A stretch of DNA of 64,000 nucleotides, from assembly GCA_015680685.1 (NCBI GenBank), contig MNCI01009650.1, positions 403,408 through 467,407 of the forward strand, in the 5' to 3' direction. Source of the DNA: Gnetum montanum (taxonomy: Eukaryota > Streptophyta > Gnetopsida > Gnetales > Gnetaceae). Each line of letters begins with the position of its first letter. Positions within the stretch are counted from its first letter, which is position 1. The notes under the pieces were generated by a model. The model worked only from the letters and a program-made list of their open reading frames with translations. It ran no database searches and was not told the DNA's origin. Positions 45,780 to 58,138 of this stretch are shown in pieces. A program made the position numbers and the translations under genes.

Positions 45780-46600
45780 CTTGTGTTTCCTCTTGACAAT
45801 AATACAAGGTTGGACAGGTTGTTTGGTCATGTTTGGGGCTACCACAAATGTTGCATATTTCACCTTGAATTACATGAGCTTATTTCTTAATCAATCGTGT
45901 CAACTCATCTACTTTTTTTATTTAACTATTCTATTTATTAGGTCATGACTTGCATAATGTTGGATTTTGATCAACATTTGCTTTTATCTACTAATGTTGG
46001 AAATAATTCTTAAATTCATCCCATGAACTAATTTGTGTTCTAAGGGTTTATAGCCAAAAATTAGCTTTGTCCCTCAGGGTTGATTTAAAAATAATCATTT
46101 TAGTTTTATCCCCACTTTGAGAAGCTAACATGGCTAATGTTGTTTCAAAATCTCCTATGCAGGTAACTGGATCCTCATCATTTGTCCTCTTAAAAATAGG
46201 TAGTAAGTGAATATTTTTAACCTCTACATCTCTTCCTTATGGAAAAACCAATGGGCCTTGAGGTATCATGGATGTTCATTGATTTAATTACTCTCCAAGG
46301 GTTTGTCCTGGGTAGGTTTAATTGACTGTAACATTGGAACTAAAACTACCAAAGGACAAAGGCATTGAACCTAAGGAAAGTGGGGGAGGTTTGTGTTGCA
46401 AAGATGATCTCATTGTATAAGTAGAAGTTACTATTGGGGTTACTGTAGGACCTAGTATAGACATAGAAATTGGTGGTGAAGTTTGTAAATTCAAAGTACT
46501 TATTGGTTGGGTAGTTCCTCCAATTATAGTCACATAGGTTAATATTGGGGTAGTATTTTTAGACCCTACTCCTGTAGTTGAGCTCATGGCTGATATTGTA
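45780..46600 (-). pseudogene. Element A gag remnant
   Basis: A Retrotrans_gag-like segment (DFETTLAMLASQSGDKTKM, FKSTLRDKANFWL, SSWDEFKNYF; about 46000-46200), preceded by a Thr/Ser/Pro-rich N-terminal tract (open 46318-46587). A canonical zinc knuckle follows, CNICGSPKHDQTTC (C-x2-C-x4-H-x4-C, about 45805-45850). This spacing differs from the x3 type of E3, so element A belongs to a different sublineage. Confidence 0.75.
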
Positions 46601-47130
46601 ATGGTTGGACTATCAAATAGAGGATTAGTAGCTATGGAAAAATTATCTTGTGTTTTTTTTTTGTCCTTGGAATTCCGCTGTCAATGGGGAAGAATGATTA
46701 GAGTTTAATTGTATTGGTTCCTCTTGGTTTCTTTATTGATGTTTTTATGTTTGTAAAAACTGAGAGTGTTTCTTGGAGGTTGAATATGTGTGGGTCTCTT
46801 TGGTTGCTTTGCTGGTTTCATTTAACAAGAACACACTTTGTTGGCACATTCATGGGCTACCATTTCTAAGATTCTACAAACTGATTTAATAACTCCTACT
46901 ATTGTAGCTTTAATTGCAACTTTTTAAATGGTTTCAACTAGTTTGTGTAAGAAGGGAAGTTGATTCCTGAGATTTTTCTTTATTTTTAGATTTTTTAATG
47001 CAAGAAAAACAAGTAAAAGAAACCATGTCTCAAATAACGTAACTGAAAGAAACATAAAATAAATTGAAATAAAATGCTTCTAAAAAATAACAAATTTAAA
47101 GATACAGAATCCTTGATGAAGATTGATTGG

Positions 47131-47150
47131 CCTCCCTAGAAATGACACCA
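47131..47150 (-). other. Putative primer-binding site of element A
   Basis: Minus strand TTTTGGTGTCATTTCTAGGG, a decayed tRNA-Asp-type primer site, next to an LTR-like CTCATCA end at 47152. Confidence 0.45.
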
Positions 47151-47151
47151 A

Positions 47152-48136
47152 AATTGATGAGCCAAGAAAAATTTGGTACTAGATTACTTTAATATTTATC
47201 TTTCTTTCATTGTAGAGATTATCACCTTATCTATGACCAACCTCTGAGTCATATCCCATGGAGGAACATTTCAAAAGTCAAAAGATCATCAAGACAATAA
47301 ATGGTTAGAATCAAATCCAAATAAAGTCCACACTTATGACTATCACTCATAAGTAAAAACATGAACCTTCATCTTAACTTATAATCACAAGCTTAAGGAT
47401 GAAGATGTATGATTAAATCAAATTGAAGTCATAACTACATGCATGGATATTGAAGATTACAAGGGAGACTTCACCTAATCTATGATTTTTCCTTGCTATC
47501 TTGATAATGCAATAACCTCAATAATCCAACAATGGACTTTAATGGTCTGTAGTTATCACAAGGCTGAACAAATCCTTAATAATTTCAAAGGAAATTAGAC
47601 TTCAACTTGACATGGGTTTGTTTGGATATCAATTCTCTTTCTTTTTTTTCTCTTCCTTCATTTGTCTATCCCTCCTCAACATGAGCCAAGACATGTATTT
47701 ATACTATAAGGAAATTTAAAATTAAATATAGGATAATCGATCCTTGTCATGGGTATTGATATCAATTGATGTATGGTTTATCAATTTCCATTGCAGCCTT
47801 AATCTTCCTCAATAGTCATGACAAGTCACAACTTTTGCTTTGATTCATATCCCGATTGTTCTTCCTGGTCTTGTTCTTCAAAATCCTAGGTATCGATCCT
47901 CATCGTTGTCTCTATGTGGATCAATATTATACATATCGATCTACATTTCTATTGTGATTAACTATGATAGCCAAAAATAAATTTCATTAGCTCATATTGA
48001 TTTATGTAGCAAAAATTAATGATCTTTGATATGTCAAATAATAAGAAAATAAAAATACTTTATCTATTCTATATAATATTTAATAGTTTATGGGGTTTAA
48101 CATAGCCCCAAACTAGCCTTTGGCCAGTGCTTAGCC
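47152..48136 (-). mobile_element. LTR-like sequence, probable 5' LTR of element A
   Basis: Begins TGATGAGCCAAG beside the primer-like site and runs to about 48136 (CAGTGCTTAGCCA). The 47560-48136 part recurs at 48409-48994. TATA-like TATTTATACTATAAGG near 47696. The right limit is uncertain: TGTTAAACCCC (minus) near 48102 is an alternative LTR start. It does not match 31020-31483. Confidence 0.45.
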
Positions 48137-48408
48137 ATAAAGAAAAAAATAAAATAAAATAAAACATTAATAAATGCATGAAAAAATAAAATTATGTTAC
48201 TATTATTTCAAGATATCCTTTTAGCTATCCAAAATTTAATATATTAACAACATACAGGCATTTAACAAGAAAAAGATCATTATCAAAATAAAAATTAAAC
48301 TTGTCCAAATGTCCAAATATTTATTTGCTAATTATGTATGTATGCTTATTCCTCTATTGATAATAAATTCTTATTATTAGATATGATTCCACATATAACT
48401 CGATTAGG

Positions 48409-48994
48409 AAGGCTCAACAAATCCTCACTTAATAATTTCAAAGGAAATTAGACTTCAACTTGACGTGGGTTTACTTGGGTATTAATTCTCTTTCTTTCTT
48501 TTCTCTCTCTCTCTCTGTGTCTATTCCTCCTTAGCATGAGTTGGGACATGTATTTATACCATAAGGATATTTAAAATTCAATATAGGATAATTGATCCTT
48601 GTCACAGGTATCAATGTTAATTGATGTACAGTTTGTCAATTTCCATTGCACCCTCGATCTTCCTCAAAAATTGCTGCAAGTTGCTTGCTTTTGCTTCAAT
48701 TGATATCCCAATTATTCATCCTAATCTTGTTCTTCCAAATACAAGGTATTGATTCTCATATCTATCTCTATGTGCATCAATATTATACATATCAATCTGC
48801 ATCACTATTACAATTACCTACGATAGTGAAAAATAAACATCATTAGCTCATATTGATTTATGTAGCAAAAATTGATGATCTTCGATATGTCAAATAAAAA
48901 AAATAAAAATACTTTATCTATACTATATAAAATTAATTAGTTTATAGGGTTTAACACAACCCCTGACTAGCTTGTGGTTAGTGCTCAGTCACAA
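48409..48994 (-). repeat. Second copy of the 47560-48136 LTR-like repeat
   Basis: A direct repeat beginning AGGCTCAACAAATCC and ending AGTGCTCAGTCA, with small indels and a (CT)n tract at about 48503-48517. It may be a solo or partial LTR, or a local duplication. Sequence just before it (48310-48408) also resembles 51350-51450. Confidence 0.65.
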
Positions 48995-49189
48995 TAGGTG
49001 GAAAACAAAATATAACACCTCGATACATAAGAGAAGTACAATAACAATATATACAAATCAAAACATAATGTAACTGGCTAAAAATAGTCTTAACATTAAA
49101 AAGGTGGGCATGAACAAGGAAAAAAGTGACCATAAAAAACATGATTCAAAACACAAAGCAACATAATTTTGAGGCTATATCAAGTCTTT

Positions 49190-50200
49190 GAGCCTGCTTC
49201 CATGTCCATATCCCCCTTAAATTGGAAGGGTTCTTCTCTTTCATCATCATCATGGATCTGAGGGTGGACATGTTTTTCAATGTTTTCCACCCTCTTGTCT
49301 AGAGCACTAAAAATATAGCTGATCTGATATAGAACTAAAAGGATTTCCCATTGGGTGGAGTGAACCTTATGAAGCTATGATTAGACTTCCTCACAAAACC
49401 CATGGAGCTCACTAGATTTAGGTGCCAAAGAAGAGTTGGGCTTTTGGAACTCCTAGATGAATGGCCTAACTTTGAGGTAGATTGTTAATGACCAAGTGAA
49501 GATATCTTTCTTTAGAATAGAAAGACTTTTTCAACTCAAGAACTTCACACTTTTGCAAGATTTCCAAGATGAGGAAGGGAAAACACAGCTTTAGAGCATC
49601 ATCATTATAATGGTAGATGAGGTACTTGATTGGCAGGTAGGAAAAATTTACCTCCTTCCCATACTTCAATGGCTTCATCACATGGAGTGTAGGGCTAAGT
49701 ACATAAGTGGTATGGGTTGATGACAGGACATTAGTAATAATCATCCTAGCCATCACACTGTGCTCTATCTAGAGGTTCAGAAAGTGTAGGCCCTAGTTTT
49801 ACAATTGGTCACTATTGCTCTCACCAATGAACTAATGGAACAATTCATATTTTTCCTTAGTACTAGCCTTTAGTCTAAAGATGTTGTTTCCTTGGGCTAC
49901 TAGTCTAAAGTATTCTTGTAGCTTGGCCACCATTACCTTCATGGCTATCTTCTAAATGAAAGACCCTAGGTAGCACTTCGAAGGGTTGGCCTTGAAGAAG
50001 TGGCATTTGAGGTTTCGATAAAACTTCAGAACCTCCTCCTACACGTAGTAGTTTAGGGGTGGTTGGATAAAAACCCCACAACCCATGGCTTCTTACTACT
50101 AGAGAACTACCACATCAGTGTGGTTGAACCACTCTATGTAGTCACCCTTTGGATGTCATGGGGCTATTTTCAACTGCTCACTTCTGGGCATCTATAAATA
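49190..50200 (-). pseudogene. Decayed minus-strand coding region, family not recognised
   Basis: Reading the minus strand, about 1 kb gives protein-like sequence with few stops and one 96-codon open piece (49466-49756) containing VMKPLKYGKEVNFSYLPIKY and FPFLILEILQKCEVLELKK. Upstream traces include GDYIEWFNHTDVVVL and KAMKVMVAKLQEYFRLVAQ-like stretches. I do not recognise a domain. It lies between LTR-like repeats, so it may be another additional ORF of an LTR element; no clear match to the E0 aORF is visible. Confidence 0.35.
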
Positions 50201-50599
50201 AATAAAAAATTTAAAAAAATAAAAATTGTCTACTGAATCTTCCATTGGATGCATACCTATACCTATTCTTCGACATTGCTTGACTCAACCAATTATGTTG
50301 CAAAATTGAAAAACAAGATTAACTGCTTGAGCAATTATTAAGGGAAAAATCCAAAGAAAATGACAATTATTTGTCATATTCTAATAGAGTTGGGGAAAAT
50401 GAAGGTTTTGGCTAACCAAGAAAGTAAAAAGATAAATTTGAAAAGGAAAAATAAAGGCTCTCACAACATACCCTGATCCATGTTGCTATCATGACTTCTC
50501 CTTGCTGCTGTGGCTACCCCCAAAGAGTGTCATGCCCTTTACTAGTTAAACATGTTGCTCTAGCCCTAAGCTCTATCGGAGACAAATGAGTGTTTGAGG

Positions 50600-51861
50600 T
50601 AGTGGGACAGTGATTTATAATAGAAATCACTACCTCATTAATATTTTATTATATATATAGCTATTTTAACTCTTCCAATAATTGATCCACATCGTGGCTT
50701 TGATTAGGCTCAATACATTTTAAGTCAATTCCCATTACTGCACTGACATAGATCGATATAGTGGAACTTTAGGTTGTAGACATATTGATACTCTTTGAAG
50801 CCACATTGATAAAAATTGAGGCATTCAAGAAATATCAAGAGATATTGATTCATATCAATCTAGATTATAAGGACTGGTATGTCTATCAATTGACATTGCA
50901 ATTGCACTGATAAAACTTGAGGCATTCGGGAAATCCTTAAACATATCGATACAGATCGATTCAAGCTATGAGAATTCATATGTATACTGATTTGCATCAA
51001 TGCCATGTTGTTCAAATGAAAAATATTTATAAAAATTTACTCTTGTTCGAGCTTAATAGATCAAATCGATATCTATTGATATATTGGCGTCGAGTTTCAT
51101 TGGTAAGATCGAGAGTTTCGCTGGGAACCTGGACTTCATTACCATCATACTAGTCTTGATCGCTAGAATCGACAACCCACAATTTATTATTATAGTAAGA
51201 CATCAAGACCTCGATCTCTCTTGATAAAGAAAGAAACTATAATGGTTTTATTTTATCTATAGACATCAATACTTCTATATTATATAGATACTTAGATATA
51301 TCCAAATCATCCTAAATCAACACAATCGATACTAGTTGATATTATTATAATTTTATCTATATATTATTTATATGGGATTATTCCTCTTTTTTTATTAATA
51401 AATTCTTATTCCTAGATAGAAGTCCACATATAACTTGGTTAGGAAGGCCCTGGCTATGATTGATTAGGCTTAACATCACCTCATAAGGTTTGCTTTGTTA
51501 AGTGCAAGAATGTCTTACAAACTCAAGGTCTAAACCTTTCCTATGATTTAAGGATACGACATGCATCACCTGCATCTAACTCATTCCCTAACTTGTTCTT
51601 GGATCAGGTTCCAAGTTGGTTATACCCTACTATCATATCCTTTATTAATTGGTTATCCCCCCTTAATTAAGCTAAGGTATGGATCATACCTAGGTTAATT
51701 AGCAAAGAAAACATGGTAAATGAGAAGATAACTTTAAAATGAAAAGAGGAATAGAAAAAGTTTAAAAGAAAAAAGAAAATAATATTTGAAGAAGTACAAT
51801 GAAATAAAAGTAACATAACTAAAAAACAAAGTCAGAGGAATGATTAGAAGTGAAGGTTCCC
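50600..51861. repeat. Repetitive AT-rich stretch with TCGATA/GATATC motifs
   Basis: No gene. Many ATCGAT, GATATTGAT and ATATCAATC motifs. Two imperfect repeats about 104 bp apart share TTGAGGCATTC (50818 and 50922). The part at 51350-51450 resembles 48310-48410. It is probably decayed LTR sequence of an unresolved element. Confidence 0.45.
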
Positions 51862-51981
51862 ATTGAGATACCAACTATGGAGGAGTCATTCCATTGCTAC
51901 TAGTGATATATGCTTGGCATCTCGATTTGATTTGTAATTACTGCTTGTCCCTTAAACACTTTTCTTACAAAACAGGGTTCT
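51862..51981 (+). pseudogene. C-terminal tail and 3' UTR of a duplicated G1-like RLK
   Basis: ATACCAACTATGGAGGAGTC and the following bases match 30894-31019 (end of the G1 kinase and its 3' UTR). Only the last codons are left (PTMEESFHCY); nothing upstream matches the kinase. Confidence 0.6.
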
Positions 51982-53762
51982 TATAGGATGCTTGAAATTG
52001 TGAGCTTGGAGTCTCGCCCCAACTATAAGGTTCTTGTGGGAGTGTGACTCAACTCATGATTGAAGGTTTTTGTGGGATCATCATTTTTCTTCAAGACATT
52101 CCATATTTGACTAGCTTCAATCATGAGGTCCTTGTGGAAGCCAAATTCATTTTGTAAGGGTTTCTCACATGGTATTATTCTTACTTGAAATTGGTAGATG
52201 CCTTTACCACCAAAGAAACTAGGTCTAATATAACACACCCTTTCCACCCTAATGACTCATCTAAGTAAGCATTAATAGAAACCAAACATTAATAAGCATT
52301 ACCTTAAACTGAGCTATTTAGTCATCTTGACTTATGAACATTGTGCTTAAAGAATATTATTTAAAAAAACTAAAGTTTATTATGAGTAAGATGCTTATTA
52401 ATCTAAGGCTCACCTTTAGTTGGATTTTGGATTTAAACCTACCTATCTCAAGCTAGGGGGAGTTGTCCTTCTCCCTTGCATTCCATATGTGATGCTATTG
52501 AAGTCTTTATAGTTCTAGTTAACAATAGAAAATACTATTTTCCTCTACATTTTTCAAGGTGAAAGTTGTAGCCTATAAGTACCTTTTTATTAGTTTATTC
52601 GATGACATAAGAGTCTTGTTGAGTGGTACATTTGAGAGCTAAGACTTCTAAAGGGCTGTTGTTATGTAATTCATCTAAAGTAGGATGAGTTGGGTCACTT
52701 AGCTTTATTAGTTCATCTTCTTTGGGTTCCTCAATGTGGTGTTGATGATATAACGTAAGCCTTTGTCCATTGATTAGGAATGTAGTTGAGGAATCATCAA
52801 TAGGTGATATTAAGACATTTCCATTTGCATGGGATTAGACAACTAAATAAGGGCCTTCCCATCTAGTCATTAATTTCCTTGGAAATTTGTGTAATCTCAT
52901 GTTATAAAGGACTCTATCACTTGTTGAAAAGTATTTTTAAGGATATTTTTATCATGTAAGATGTTCAATTTTTTTTACAATATTTTGTTTATCAAGAGCA
53001 CGAAGCAACATTTCGTCAAGTTCATGAAGTTGGTTAATTCAAGTGGTTTGGTTCATGTCTTCATCAAAGTTGAGTTGTTGGGCTAATCTAAGAGATTGAT
53101 ATTTCAGTTGATTTACCATAAACCAATTGATAAGGTGAATATCCTAATTTGGTTTAGAAGTAATTCTATAAGTCCAAAGCACATCTTGTAATTTTTTAGA
53201 CCAATCCTTCCCTTTAGCACATACAGTTTTTATTAAGATATTCAAGATAATTCTATTAGCATTCTCTACTTGGCCATTTGTTTGAGGATGATAGGTAGTA
53301 GCTATCTTGTGTTGGATATCACAACACTTAAGGAACTTTTCCATAATTTTATTAATAAAATGGGTTTCTTGATCACTAATGATTGCTTGTGGAGTCCCAA
53401 AATTTGTTAAAATATTTTCTCTAAGAAATGCTACAACTATCTTAAATCATTTGTTGGAGTTGCTTTTTCTTCTACCCATTTGGTGACATAATCTATATAG
53501 ACCAAAATGTATTAACATCCATTAGATGGTGGGACTGGTCCAAGGAAATCTATACCCCATACATCAAATGGTTATATAATCAGATTTGGTTATATGGGCA
53601 TTTCATGTCTCCTTGTGATGGCCCCCATTCGTTGACATTTATCACATTCTTGAACATATGTGCATCTTTAAATATTGAGTGCCAATAAAATTCACTTTGT
53701 AAAATTTTAATTGCAGTATGCTTGCTATCGAAGTGGCCACCTCTAAGATTGTCATGGCACAT
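51982..53762 (-). mobile_element. Truncated second copy of element A (element B)
   Basis: LTR 51982-52450 (TATAGGATGC...TATCTCA) with the same purine-rich tract after it, then an integrase remnant: HPQTNGQVENANRIILNIL (open 53144-53344), a GIDFLGP core near 53550 and a zinc-finger piece GGHFDSKHTAIKILQSEFYW (open 53580-53762). It matches 31020-32790 throughout. It stops abruptly at the copia LTR. Confidence 0.75.
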
Positions 53763-54153
53763 ATGTATTAAATTTAAAAGAAATTGCAGAAACTAAAAAG
53801 ACATAGTTACCTGGGGAAAACCTTTAAGGTGAAAAACCCAAACAAAAAATCAATTCTTGGACCTTTAGCAACAACCTAGCTTAGATTATTGAAGCTCAAG
53901 GAGAATTTACAAAGGAGGGGAGATGACTCTCAAGTTTATGTTGCAAAAGAATGTGGCATATTGGATTCTCCTTTTGAGATCCTTATATATGGCTTGGGTT
54001 ACAAAATAAACCCAAAAATAAAAGGGATAAATTAGTTTATTTTTGTGGGGATATGTATGGGACCAAAAATAACATAGACATGAATAAAAATATATTAAGG
54101 CAGGGCAAGAATATTTGAAGAAAATTAAGGTAGATTTTTCTTCCAGCCTTACA
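53763..54153 (-). mobile_element. Copia 3' LTR (outer end truncated)
   Basis: Aligns with 58165-58561. Inner end CCTTACA (TGTAAGG on the minus strand). The first part of the LTR as read on the plus strand (TTATTTCCAATCTCTTACACC in the other copy) is missing. Confidence 0.8.
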
Positions 54154-54439
54154 ATAGTCCAAACCAATTTTAGGAAATTAGGTCAGAAGAAGACCAAATG
54201 TTGATTGGCACCAGAGAAACTTTTCAGCAAGAGTTGACTTGGTGAGTACATTTGCAAGATTTGCTTTAGTAGATATTTTAGGCAAAAGAATCCTTCGCTT
54301 TTTAATTTCCTTTCATATATAGTGATACTGTATTTCAATGTTCTTCATTCGAGTATGAAAGGTTGGATTCTTGGATATGCTTATGGCACTTTGACTATGA
54401 CAGCCAATATTAATCAAAGTTTGAGTGATGTCAAGTTTA

Positions 54440-55680
54440 GCTATTAGCCATTGAAGCCATATAGCCTCTATGCATTATACGTTAGTAGCAACATATTCAG
54501 CTTTAGTGGTAGACTAAGCAACACAAGATTGTTTCTGACTTTTCTAGGAAATAGCACCACCAAAAACATTAAACACATATCCACTAGTAGATTTTCTACT
54601 ATCAATATCAGTACCCCATTCTGCATCAGCAAAGTCATGAAGTCCATCAAAATCATTTTTATAATAGATCCCATAATTTGAAATACCACGAAGATATCAG
54701 AAGACTCACTTCACCATAATCCACTATTGTTTCCCTAGATTAGACATATACCTACTAAGTTTTGCAACAATGTAAGAAATAGTAGGTCTAGTAGAGACCA
54801 TTACATATATTAAACTATCAATCACACTAGCATATGGAATTTGAACCATGAGCTCTTTTTCTTTATTTGTCTTTGGGCATTGTTCAACTAAAAGTTTAAT
54901 AACAGTTTCATAGGATGTAGTCATAGGCTTGCAATCATGCATATTAAATCTTTAAAAACATTTTCAACATATGCAAACTATTCAAGCCAAAGCATTTTAT
55001 TAGCCCTATCCCTTGTAATTTCCATGTCCAAAATTTTTTATGTAGCACCAAGATCCTTCATCTCAAATTGAGAAGACAGATGAAATTTTAACTCCTAAAT
55101 ATCATGTAGGTTATTACCTACTATTAACATGTCATCGACATATAGCCACAAGATAACATATTTTTCACTTGTATTTTTAACATACATATAGGAGTCTTCT
55201 ACACTTCTAATGAAGCCAAGATTTATCATGTGGTCATTAAACTTTTTATTCCACATCCTTGGTGCTTGTTTGAGCCCATATAGTGATTTTAATAATTAAC
55301 AGACCATATGCTCTTTTTCTTTACTTTCATATCCTTCAGGTTTATGCATATATATTTCTTCCTCAAAATCACCATTGGGGAAAGTTGTTTTCACATCCAT
55401 TTGTTCATGTTCAAGATCATAAACAACTATGATAGCCAATAATGATCTTATGGATGTTAATTTTACTACTGGAGAGAAGATTTCATCATAATCAATCCCC
55501 TTTCTTTGAGAAAATCCTTTAGCTACAAGACATGCTTTGTATTAATTCCCAAATTTTATTCTATACACCCATTTATTTCTAATGGGTTTTCTCTCTAACA
55601 GAAGATTAGTTAATTTCCAAGCTTTATTTTTGTGAATTGATGACATTTCAACATCCATTACCTATTTCCACTTTGAATTT
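54440..55680 (-). pseudogene. Copia reverse transcriptase and RNase H remnant
   Basis: RT: KACLVAKGFSQRKGIDYDE, FSPVVKLTSIR, EQMDVKTTFPNGDFEEEIYM and the catalytic LYVDDMLIVG (about 55120-55150) intact, followed by DLGAT. RNase H: PYASVIDSLIYVMVSTRPTI (open 54724-54942), then EWGTDIDSRKSTSGYVF and STTEAEYVA near 54480-54600 in a shifted frame. Classical Ty1/copia signatures; several stops. Confidence 0.85.
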
Positions 55681-56199
55681 TGCATAGATGAACATGGCTC
55701 ATCATATGTTGATGGCTCATTATTTTCAGTAAATAGGACATATTCTTCTAAATGTGAAGGTAATCATCGTGTGCGTGTTGAACATCATAAATGATCTTGT
55801 TCACTTAAAATATATTCTTCCTCTTCATGTGTTGCATCTTCATCTACCATGCTATCACCATCCCATTTGCTAGGGGAAATATCCCCAACCAAAGGAGGAT
55901 GAACCTCAAAAATTTCATTATTAATTTTAACATGCACATACATAGGAGTTACATCATTTGAAGGAGTTTCAGTAGCTGAAGATTCCTCCTTCATAGATCC
56001 ACATTTTTCTCTAAAGATAACATCTCAACTATAAATAACCCTTTTAGTTTGTGGGTTATACAACTTATTAGCTTTGACACCATGTCCATAGCCAAGAAAA
56101 ATACATTTGATAGACTTAGAGTCTAATTTGGATCTATCAGATTTTGGAACATGTACATAGGCTTCACAGCCAAAAATCTTCAAATATTTTAAATTAATG

Positions 56200-56800
56200 G
56201 ACCTACCACTTTAAACTTCCTCTAGAATTTTTTTATCAAGAGCTGATGAATGAGATCTATTGATAAGATAACATGTAGCCATTATTGCTTCATCCTAGAA
56301 ATGCTTTTCAAGATTAGATTCACTAAGCATACATCTGGCACATTCCATCAATGTTTGATTGAAGTGCTCTACTACTCCATTTTGTTCAAGAGTCCCTAGA
56401 ATAGTCTTTTACCTTTGAATGTCATGTTCTTTACAAAATACATTAAATTCATTTGAGCAAACCTCACCACCATTGTCAGTTCTTAGAATTTTTATTTTCT
56501 TTCTTGAATAATTCTCAACAAGAGCTTTGAATTCTATAAATTTTCTAAATACTTCAAAGTTATATTTTAATAAATAGATCCAGTCATTTCTAGAATAATC
56601 ATCCATAAAATAAACATAATACATAGCATCTCCAAGAGAATTTGTTTTAATATCTTTAGTTGGTTCACATACATTACTATGTATTAGTTCTAATATCTGA
56701 AGAGATGCTGGTTAGCATTACTTCTTTGAAAACTATGACACCTCTATTTACCATGTAGACAATGATGACAAAAACCCAAAGAATTTTTTGAAAACTTAAA
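56200..56800 (-). pseudogene. Copia integrase remnant
   Basis: Open 56409-56624: YYVYFMDDYSRNDWIYLLK, then KILRTDNGGEVCSNEF, the D...D core of copia integrases. The Glu part and C-terminus continue below 56409 with stops. The GAG-pre-integrase zinc region upstream (56700-56900) is broken. Confidence 0.85.
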
Positions 56801-57179
56801 TTTACCTTGCTTGTAAAGTTCCTTAAGTCCTTTTTCACCAAGATGTTCCATTCATTAATTCCACAAATTAATACTTGAATTTCAATTAATAACTGCTAAT
56901 GCACTTAATTTTTACTTTAATGTCTTAGCTTCTAATTTATACAACTTGCCTGTTTTAATTCCAAAAGCCAAAAGAGATGAACCTCATTGTATTGAACATT
57001 TTCCACTTCCAAAGATAATAGTTAGTCTTGTATCATCCAACTCACTTACAGACAAAATATTTTTAGTAAGTCTTGGAACATGACATACATTAGGAATCGA
57101 TTTAACTACTCCATTTTAAATTGAGTCTTTACTTTTCCATAACCAATAACTTTGCATAAATCATCATTACCCAATCTTA

Positions 57180-57340
57180 CCATTTCGAGATTAGATTATG
57201 TATATTCACTAAACCAATCAACATGTGGAGTGTAGTGATGAGATGCACTCGAGTCCACATACCATGAATACCCATTAGCATTATCAAAAGATGAGACAAC
57301 ATACAAATCTCCCTCTTGAGTAGGAGGAGCTTGATCACTT
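57180..57340 (-). pseudogene. Copia protease remnant
   Basis: Reads WYVDSSASHHYTPHVDWF: the DSGA-type active site has Ser instead of Gly, Asp kept. A downstream segment SIPNVCHVPRLTKNILSVSE is typical of the region between protease and integrase. Confidence 0.65.
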
Positions 57341-57342
57341 TT

Positions 57343-57939
57343 TTATATATTACTCTCTTTGCCCTTTTTCGGAAGGGCTTTACAATCTTTCTTTATATGA
57401 CCAACTTTACCACAATTCCAACATTTAGGTGGCCTATTTACAAATTTTTGAGGCTTATTCTTAAATTGAGGCCTCTTAACAAACTTTGGCTTTACATCAT
57501 TTTGAGGTGAAGAAGGTTTCCTTTTTTCTTCCTTACACAACAATTGATCAACAATATTATCAAAAATAAAGCTAGTAGATGTATTACTTATAGCCATTAG
57601 AAATGTCTCCCATGAATCTGGAAGTGTGCTAAGAACTGTGATGCACTGATCTTTCTCATCCATTTTTACCCCCATAGATTACAACTGATGGACCAGTGTA
57701 TTAAAGATATTCAAGTGTTTTGTAATGGCAATACTTTCAACCATTTTACAATCATACAATTGTTTCTTCAACAAAAACTTATTGGTTAGAGAATTTGTTT
57801 GATACAAAGTTTGCAATTTATCCCATAAATCTTTAGCGGAAGAAACATTGGAAACATTAAGCAATACTAAATCTGAAAGACATAAATGAATTGTACTTAT
57901 CACCCTCAGGTTCAGCTTTTCCCACTCTTCATTGGACAT
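57343..57939 (-). pseudogene. Copia gag remnant with zinc knuckle
   Basis: Two frames: 57679-57939 (NEEWEKLNLRVISTIHLCLS, AKDLWDKLQTLYQT; UBN2-type Gag) and 57343-57675 (TVLSTLPDSWETFLMAIS, then CWNCGKVGHIKKDC, a canonical C-x2-C-x4-H-x4-C knuckle). The two are separated by a stop. The true N-terminus lies near 58070. Confidence 0.85.
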
Positions 57940-58118
57940 TTTATTAGGATTAACTCCAAAAATTGCATTGTGCTAGTCCTTTTCAACAAGGAGATCCTCC
58001 ATCTTGATCTTCCATAATTCATAGTTGGGCTTGTTCAACTTTTCAATTCCAATTTTGGACATAGAGTTGATCATGATTTTTCCTTGCAATTACTTGAACA
58101 AATAATAGTGGTGCATGG

Positions 58119-58138
58119 AACCTAGCTTCGATACCAAT
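58119..58138 (-). other. Copia primer-binding site (tRNA-iMet type)
   Basis: Minus strand ATTGGTATCGAAGCTAGG next to the LTR; close to the common TGGTATCAGAGC initiator-Met site. Confidence 0.8.

Larger units (their letters stand above)
31020..48136 (-). mobile_element. Ty3 (Tat/Athila-type) element A, split by E5
   Basis: Minus-strand order from the right: LTR-like sequence (47152-48136), primer-like site, gag (about 46590-45780), protease (45143-44742), then E5, then RT, RNase H, integrase and a short LTR (31020-31483). Removing E5 and one GTAAG restores a continuous protease-to-RT trace. The LTR-like sequences at the two ends do not match each other, so the outer limits are uncertain and the element may be a recombinant. 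Confidence 0.65.
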
